A stretch of 38,984 bases of DNA from Gemmatimonas sp. (GTDB lineage Bacteria > Gemmatimonadota > Gemmatimonadetes > Gemmatimonadales > Gemmatimonadaceae), in NCBI GenBank assembly GCA_021154285.1, contig JAJKIV010000176.1:1-38984 (forward strand), in the 5' to 3' direction. How positions within the stretch are numbered: the first letter of the stretch is position 1; every line of letters begins with the position of its first letter. The position numbers and the translations under genes are program-made. The notes beneath the pieces were generated by a model that ran no database searches, had not been told where the DNA came from, and saw only the letters and a program-made list of their open reading frames with translations. Of this stretch, positions 35,201 to 38,984 are shown piece by piece.

Positions 35201-35274
35201 TGGCGCGGTTCGTCGATCTCGCGCCGTTCCCACCAAGCCGCTCGGTCTTCTTCAGCATCGACCTCGGCTTCTAA
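32266..35274 (+). CDS. SusC/RagA-type TonB-linked outer-membrane receptor
   Basis: 1002 residues. A signal peptide (1 to about 24, VLSVVPLVAALLAPGIVRAQA) is followed by a carboxypeptidase-regulatory-like domain (about 27-100, ITGKVVQSGTNAPLADATVG), a plug domain (about 115-240, with GAQVQIRGASSLIGNTQPLF and VLKSTAAAAMYGSQATNGVV) and a beta-barrel to the end, closing with aromatic FFSIDLGF as outer-membrane barrels do. SusC proteins import oligomers, glycans or peptides, through the outer membrane using TonB energy, with SusD as the lid. The GTG start is fixed by the AGAGGAGG just before it. The SusD gene follows after 61 bases. No glycosidase is near; the divergent neighbour is a peptidase. 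Confidence 0.95.
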   Translation: MRRVLSVVPLVAALLAPGIVRAQATREITGKVVQSGTNAPLADATVGLFGQPAGVRTNERGEYRIRVPQEEVTLLVRAIGFKRGQAKVPASQATADFSLEKDVLQLEGVTVTGTATTIEKKNAATSVSTVSGDELTRAPAVSVENALQGKVVGASINMNNGAPGGGAQVQIRGASSLIGNTQPLFVVDGVVISNSVRSTRQSVATGSLNSGEENGTNRLADINPNDIESIEVLKSTAAAAMYGSQATNGVVLITTKKGKAGAPKFNITQRVGTYESMRLHDSRQFETLNEVTAVDAIGSNPDAVAAAQAVCTPNCPHYDYQKELFGRTDPSYETVASLTGGAANTRYFVSGFNRFEAGTAMNTDAKRQSLRANVDQNIGSKITVGLNANMLRSFSQRGVSNNDNTFSSPIYAFAYSPGILNFRKKDANGNYMFNPFPPGGIQAASNPFQTYDLMRTDEDVYRIIGGGHANWSAWTGDKGALQITASGGVDRFSNENYVFAPVALQFQQPGSNQGGSFPGVVIQGNGTELNTSFQSAAVFDWTFGTFLRTTTQAGMQYTTRDLNDYNIQGQGLTPGQYNASGAAKTTIPPQVRSAVRNQSYFGQVEGFMLGEKLYVSGALRGERSSVNGDINKYYTYPRAAASYRFISPLPGVNEIKLRGAYGLSGNQPNYGDRFETVTSGSLLDGLPSFVQADTVGNSKIKPETQAETEFGTDITAWNERVRFEATYFKRNITDLLVRPVLAPSSGVTQTIVNSGEMQSQGTEIGLTVVPVQTRNFTWTSRATHTQNYAEIKSLGENINPFTINSSGGFGNAYGRLRFAAGNRVSTIWGAKDGVGNIPLGDANPKYIMQFGNDFAYKAFALNVLVDYRHGGTVSNMTLNLYDEGENTWDYEDKSPDANVPLGKYRYDSWGGGANTAAYLMDGSYTKIREISLSWDVPRSTVSRIKGVDNARISLSGRNLWIISGYNGFDPEVNNGGNVVARFVDLAPFPPSRSVFFSIDLGF

Positions 35275-35304
35275 CCGTCCCGATACTCCATCCAGACTGC
35301 CTAA

Positions 35305-35323
35305 CGGGCGCCGCAGGCGCCCG
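35305..35323 (+). promoter_or_regulatory. Hairpin between the SusC and SusD genes
   Basis: CGGGCGCC pairs with GGCGCCCG around GCA, directly before the SusD ribosome site (AGGAG, 35324-35328). The stem begins in the last base of a GCCTAAC word. It has no T-run, so it is more likely a processing, stability or translation-control stem than a terminator. Confidence 0.45.
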
Positions 35324-35335
35324 AGGAGATAGAGA

Positions 35336-36781
35336 ATGAAGTACGACTTCAGGGGAATGGTGCTCCTCGGAGCACTGATCGGGACGGCGGCGTGTAGCGC
35401 CGACCGGCTCTCGGTCCCTAACTACAATAAGCCCGAGATCTCGGGTGTTTCGAAGGATCCTCAGTCGATCCAGCTGCTCGCGACCGGGATCATCCAGCGT
35501 GAGCGGACATTGCAGCCCGGCACGACGCAGGACTTCGGCTTCTTTGGCCGCGAATCCTATATCTACTTTCCTACGGACGGGCGTAACGTCACCGGCTTCC
35601 TGGTCGGAGTGCCGGGATTCGGCGGCAAGACGCTCGATCCGGGTGGATTCGCCGCGACGGCCACGAACTGGGGTAGCCGATTTGCCAACATGAGGAACGT
35701 CAAAAACCTCCTCAGTGCCGTCGACAAATCCGCGCTGTTGAGCGATGAGGAGAAGAAGGCGGCGCACGGGTACGCCGAGACCTTCCTCGGGCTCGACATG
35801 ATGTATGTCCTGTACTCTCGCGACACACTCGGGGCTGTTACGGAAGTCAACGATGACCCGAAGGTCGTTGCGCCGCTCGTGAGCAAGGATTCCGCGTACA
35901 AGTGGGCGACCGCCATGCTCGAGCAGGGCAAGACTGACCTGCTGGCCGCTGGAGACGCGTCGTTCCCTTTCACGCTGAGCAAGGGATTCGCCGGGTTCGA
36001 CACGCCGACGACGTTCCTCAAGTTCAACCGGGCGATCCAGGCCCGTGTGCTCGTCAACCGCGCGTCGCAGGGGTGCGGTAACAGCTGCTATACCGACGCG
36101 CTCGCGGCAATCGACGAGTCGTTCGCGACACCGATCGGCGGCGCCGGCTCCCTGGCTGATCTGAACATCGGTGTGTACAACAACTACAGCACGGCAACGG
36201 GCGACGTGCAAAACACGAACTCGTTCGCCAACAACAAGAGCCTGTTCGCGCACGCGAGCAACGTGACCGACGCGCAGACGCAGGTCGGTGGCGCGAAGGA
36301 TGATCGCCTAACGAGAAAGGTCGTCAGCCTGGCCTCGTTGGGATTGTCGCCGGTGTCGCCGCCACAGGGCATCGGTATCCCGGCGGAGTACACGTTCTCG
36401 ATCTATCCGGCGAACAACTCCGATGTGCCGATCATCCGCAACGAGGAGCTGATCCTGCTCCGTGCCGAGGCGAACCTCTTCCTCGGCAACTTCGTCGCAG
36501 CCGCGACGGACATCAACAACGTCCGTGTGGTGTCGGGCAAGCTCCCGACGACGACGATCGTTTCTGTGGCCGATGGCCTTCCGAAGTTGCTGTACGAGCG
36601 GCGCTACTCGCTGCTGCTCGAGGGGCAGCGCTGGAATGACTACCGTCGGTTCGGCATCCTGGACCAGCTCCCGCTCGACATCACCGAGGGAACGTACACG
36701 CACTTCGTGGCGAAGGTACAGCCGGTGCCGCTCGCTGAGTGTGACGCGCGTGCCACGTCGAAGCCGCAGGGCTGTCCGTAA
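35336..36781 (+). CDS. SusD/RagB-type outer-membrane lipoprotein
   Basis: 481 residues. The signal ends in the lipobox GTAAC with C20, so it is a lipoprotein, on the outer face of the outer membrane in this family. The SusD helical fold is seen in the N-terminal TPR-like part (about 95-260; NMRNVKNLLSAV, AAHGYAETFLGLDMMYVLY) and in the C-terminal signature NEELILLRAEANLFLGN and LLYERRYSLLLEGQRWNDYR (about 365-440). It forms the substrate-binding lid on the SusC barrel encoded upstream. The start ATG lies seven bases after AGGAG. An intrinsic terminator follows. Confidence 0.93.
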   Translation: MKYDFRGMVLLGALIGTAACSADRLSVPNYNKPEISGVSKDPQSIQLLATGIIQRERTLQPGTTQDFGFFGRESYIYFPTDGRNVTGFLVGVPGFGGKTLDPGGFAATATNWGSRFANMRNVKNLLSAVDKSALLSDEEKKAAHGYAETFLGLDMMYVLYSRDTLGAVTEVNDDPKVVAPLVSKDSAYKWATAMLEQGKTDLLAAGDASFPFTLSKGFAGFDTPTTFLKFNRAIQARVLVNRASQGCGNSCYTDALAAIDESFATPIGGAGSLADLNIGVYNNYSTATGDVQNTNSFANNKSLFAHASNVTDAQTQVGGAKDDRLTRKVVSLASLGLSPVSPPQGIGIPAEYTFSIYPANNSDVPIIRNEELILLRAEANLFLGNFVAAATDINNVRVVSGKLPTTTIVSVADGLPKLLYERRYSLLLEGQRWNDYRRFGILDQLPLDITEGTYTHFVAKVQPVPLAECDARATSKPQGCP

Positions 36782-36810
36782 GGCTCAACCTCGGATAGGC
36801 ACAGTGAAGA

Positions 36811-36840
36811 ACGGCCAGCCCTATGGGCTGGCCGTTTCTT
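36811..36840 (+). terminator. Intrinsic terminator of the SusC-SusD operon
   Basis: ACGGCCAGCCC (36811-36821) pairs perfectly with GGGCTGGCCGT (36825-36835) around TAT, followed by TTTCTT. Thirty bases after the SusD stop. It is the clearest classical terminator in the window. Confidence 0.93.
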
Positions 36841-36938
36841 CATCGATTGGAGGCCCAGCGTCGCCGTCGCTTTCGATACAACGACGCGCCACTTATCGGT
36901 CGTGCGGCCCGTAGGGAGTGTATTCTTCCTTCTCCACT

Positions 36939-37676
36939 ATGCCTTCGAAACTAGGGTCCTACTGGGCCCTGAGCCGTGCCCCGCGGTATAGCGTCACGTT
37001 CGCGCTACCGCTGCTTCTGCTGTACGAGGCGCTCGCCGCCAGTCTGTCGCGCTTTGCGGGGGAACAGATGCGGAACGGGGCGGACGTCATGCTCCGCTCG
37101 CTTTTCGTCGCTGTCGCGGGGCGCCGCGGGCCCGTCATCTTCGTCACGTGCGTGATCGCGGTGAGCATCTTTTTCATCGCTCGCGATCTGAAACGCGCCG
37201 GCCGGCTCGAGCCGCGGGTGTTCGTGTGGATGACCGCGGAGGCTGTAGCCCTCGCGCTCGTGTTCGGACTCGTCATCGGTACAGTGACGGCCAAGCTGCT
37301 ATCACCATTCACCACGTTGGCGATCCTTGGCGGGCAGCCGAAAATGGGTGTCGGGGCTCGTCTGATGCTCTCACTGGGCGCGGGCTTATACGAGGAGCTC
37401 TTGTTCCGAGTACTGCTCGTGTCCGGCCTGCTGCTGTTGGCGCGGCGCGTGTTCCGCTTCGGTCCCACGCTGGCGAACACGTTCGCGGTCGGACTCGGCG
37501 CCCTGATCTTCTCGGCCTTCCACTACATCGGCCCGTATGGCGATCCGCTGCGGCTGGATTCGTTCGTGTTCCGGACGATCGCCGGCGTTGCGTTCAGTGC
37601 GCTGTATGTCTTCCGCGGATTTGGCATCACGGCGTGGACGCACGCGCTGTATGACGTGATTGTCCTGGTGCTATAG
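36939..37676 (+). CDS. CPBP-family intramembrane glutamic protease
   Basis: 245 residues from ATG 36939; a GTG at 36918 would add seven, and neither has a well-spaced ribosome site. About seven hydrophobic helices. The Abi/CPBP (Rce1-like) motifs are complete: YEELLFR with E152, E153 and R157; FSAFHYIGP with H195; and WTHALYD with H235 and D239. These residues form the membrane-embedded active site of type II CAAX-processing-like proteases. Bacterial members often mature or protect against small peptides, but the substrate is unknown here. The gene has its own unit after the SusD terminator. Confidence 0.88.
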   Translation: MPSKLGSYWALSRAPRYSVTFALPLLLLYEALAASLSRFAGEQMRNGADVMLRSLFVAVAGRRGPVIFVTCVIAVSIFFIARDLKRAGRLEPRVFVWMTAEAVALALVFGLVIGTVTAKLLSPFTTLAILGGQPKMGVGARLMLSLGAGLYEELLFRVLLVSGLLLLARRVFRFGPTLANTFAVGLGALIFSAFHYIGPYGDPLRLDSFVFRTIAGVAFSALYVFRGFGITAWTHALYDVIVLVL

Positions 37677-37768
37677 CCCTCTATCGGGACGACGGCGATT
37701 CCTCGACTCGCTGGCGCTCGCTCGGAATGACCCGCGCTTTTTCGTCCTGCCGCCTGCCGCCAGGCGCC

Positions 37769-38984
37769 TCATTTCACGTCAACCGTCCGATCCGCCGTCG
37801 CAATCGTTAGGCTCCCTGTCTCGAGTGTCAGCTCTACCCGGTAACGGCCTTCCGGCAGCGTGCTGAAGTCGACCGCCAGCGCTCGAGCGTGCGCGGCTCC
37901 CGGGCGTGCCGAGGGCTCATCCCATTGCATTCGCACCGGCGCCCGGCGTTCGACGACGCCGAGTTTCTCCGCGGCTCGACGATACCACGGCGTTCGCTCA
38001 CGCGTTACCGTGAGTCGATACGCGAGCGTCTCGCCGTCCGGGCTGACGCCGTACATCTCCCAGTACACGCCGACCGGCTTGCTGCGGTCCACCCTGAGCG
38101 ATCCGCGCGCACGGGCTGTCGCCTCGTCGAGCGAGGTCGGCAGCTTTGATGCGTCGTCAAAGAGCAGAAGATCCGAGATCGTCACGCGGCCGCTCGACGA
38201 CGGGGGGCGAAATACGGCGCGGGCTCGCGCCACGCGACGTTCGGCGGAATCTCGTGTCTCCACGCTGATGATCGCCGGCCGCCATTCGGCCGTTGCCACG
38301 AGCACGCCGCGCCGGTGCGCCGCAGAGTCCGTGCTGACGATCGCCGAGTCGGGGCTCGCCGCCGGAGCAACCGCGAGCCCGGCGTCGATCGTATCGTGCG
38401 AGAACCCCGTTTGCGCCGTCGCATCGTACGCCGCCACCACGACCGCCGAATCCCCCCGACGGAAAAACGCGATCTGGTGATCGAGCTCGCCCACCGATCG
38501 CGCATAACGCGGCGCGTATCTGCTCTGCGCCAACCGGTCGTGCAGCTCCCAGTCCGAGAGGCTCGCGGAGTCGGGCACCGCGAGCACTGCGGCATCGGGG
38601 ACGAAGTCAAACGCTGGCGTCGGCTCGTGTCCGATGACGTGCACGTCGAACGGGTTGGCCATGCCTGGCGGTGACCGGGTCCAACCGGTCTCCCACCCGT
38701 AGCGCAGGAGCAGCTCTTCCGAGTCTTCCCCAAACACCATGTCGTGAGGATAGCCCGACATTCGGATCAGGCGAACCATCGTTAGGCGCGCAAAGTGCTC
38801 GGTGCGAAAGTCGTTCGCCGGCACGAGGTACAGCGGCCGTGAGAGTGCCCAGAACCGCGCCTCGAACTCGCCTCGCTGAGCGCAGGGAAGACGCTCATAG
38901 CGCTTGCGCGCGCCGCCCTCCAGCAGCAGCGAGATGTCCGTCCAGTGACATCGTTCGCCTTCCGGCATGGCGGCGAGTGCGGCG
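37769..38984 (-). CDS. GWxTD-like domain protein, 5' end cut by the window
   Basis: At least 400 residues; the frame is open past the ATG at 38968 to the edge, and that ATG is probably internal because the first residues already look like mid-domain (HWTDISLLLEGGARKRYERL). The block LYLVPANDFRTEHFARLTMVRL followed by RYGWETGW resembles GWxTD-domain proteins, in which an ExxRFWxxRDP...NEFRxEHYxR pattern precedes GWxTDRG. The following 250 residues are beta-rich repeats without known motifs (VTISDLLLFDDASKLPTSLD; PEGRYRVELTLETGSLTIAT), as in secreted Gemmatimonadota or Acidobacteriota proteins. No enzymatic role is visible. The family call is moderate. Confidence 0.55.
   Translation of the reverse strand, partial: AALAAMPEGERCHWTDISLLLEGGARKRYERLPCAQRGEFEARFWALSRPLYLVPANDFRTEHFARLTMVRLIRMSGYPHDMVFGEDSEELLLRYGWETGWTRSPPGMANPFDVHVIGHEPTPAFDFVPDAAVLAVPDSASLSDWELHDRLAQSRYAPRYARSVGELDHQIAFFRRGDSAVVVAAYDATAQTGFSHDTIDAGLAVAPAASPDSAIVSTDSAAHRRGVLVATAEWRPAIISVETRDSAERRVARARAVFRPPSSSGRVTISDLLLFDDASKLPTSLDEATARARGSLRVDRSKPVGVYWEMYGVSPDGETLAYRLTVTRERTPWYRRAAEKLGVVERRAPVRMQWDEPSARPGAAHARALAVDFSTLPEGRYRVELTLETGSLTIATADRTVDVK

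Overview
The window is about two thirds G+C and comes from a diderm (outer-membrane) bacterium. A SusC/RagA-type TonB-dependent receptor with its SusD/RagB-type lipoprotein, an MCE/MlaD–MlaE pair, an S9 peptidase with a secretion signal, a UbiE/MenG methyltransferase and many two-domain signalling proteins, in a G+C-rich genome, fit Gemmatimonadota best. That assignment is inference from gene style; there is no rRNA or other phylogenetic marker here. I see no insertion sequence, CRISPR array, prophage or rRNA. Most of the window looks like ordinary chromosome.

Layout. 1-5074 (minus strand): a signalling cluster read right to left, consisting of an FHA-domain membrane protein, a Ser/Thr kinase fused to a seven-repeat RCC1 propeller, a TPR membrane protein and the start of one more membrane protein cut by the window edge. 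5268-5452: a solitary tRNA-Ile(GAU) with a recognisable promoter and a strong hairpin behind it, followed by about 500 bases of decayed sequence. 5950-8102 (minus): a matrixin-like metalloprotease, a small membrane protein that appears frameshifted, and a DUF72 protein. 8190-8606: a very hydrophobic protein with a 14-proline run. 8746-12220 (plus): a three-subunit molybdenum hydroxylase (Mo, 2Fe-2S and FAD subunits) of xanthine dehydrogenase type. 12217-13827 (minus): a GGDEF-EAL protein. 13930-14919: BatA-like VWA protein. 14938-15978 (minus): CorA-type metal transporter. 16242-18739: histidine kinase and OmpR-family regulator. 18967-20430: APC amino-acid permease. 20510-22290: MlaE permease and MlaD/MCE protein. 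22719-27476: a 1585-residue TPR / HD-GYP / GGDEF / STAND-ATPase / TPR protein. 27491-28177 (minus): UbiE/MenG. 28527-29633: mannose-1-phosphate guanylyltransferase. 29687-31969 (minus): S9 peptidase. 32266-36781: SusC-SusD pair, ending in a textbook terminator. 36939-37676: CPBP protease. 37769 to the right edge (minus): a GWxTD-like protein.

Two things stand out. First, the heptamer GTTAGGC (complement GCCTAAC) occurs 32 times by my reading, roughly once per 1.2 kb and about seven times more than base composition predicts. It lies mostly inside genes, in several reading frames, brings in otherwise rare TTA leucine codons, and at one spot supplies the stop codons of two convergent genes at once. 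It behaves like a genome-wide signature word of the HIP1 or DNA-uptake-sequence kind. Second, the 1585-residue protein joins both a c-di-GMP-making and a c-di-GMP-degrading domain to a STAND ATPase with TPR arms, an architecture I do not recognise as described. A dispersed family of intergenic repeats built on GGGAAC/GTTCCC words also sits between genes at four places.
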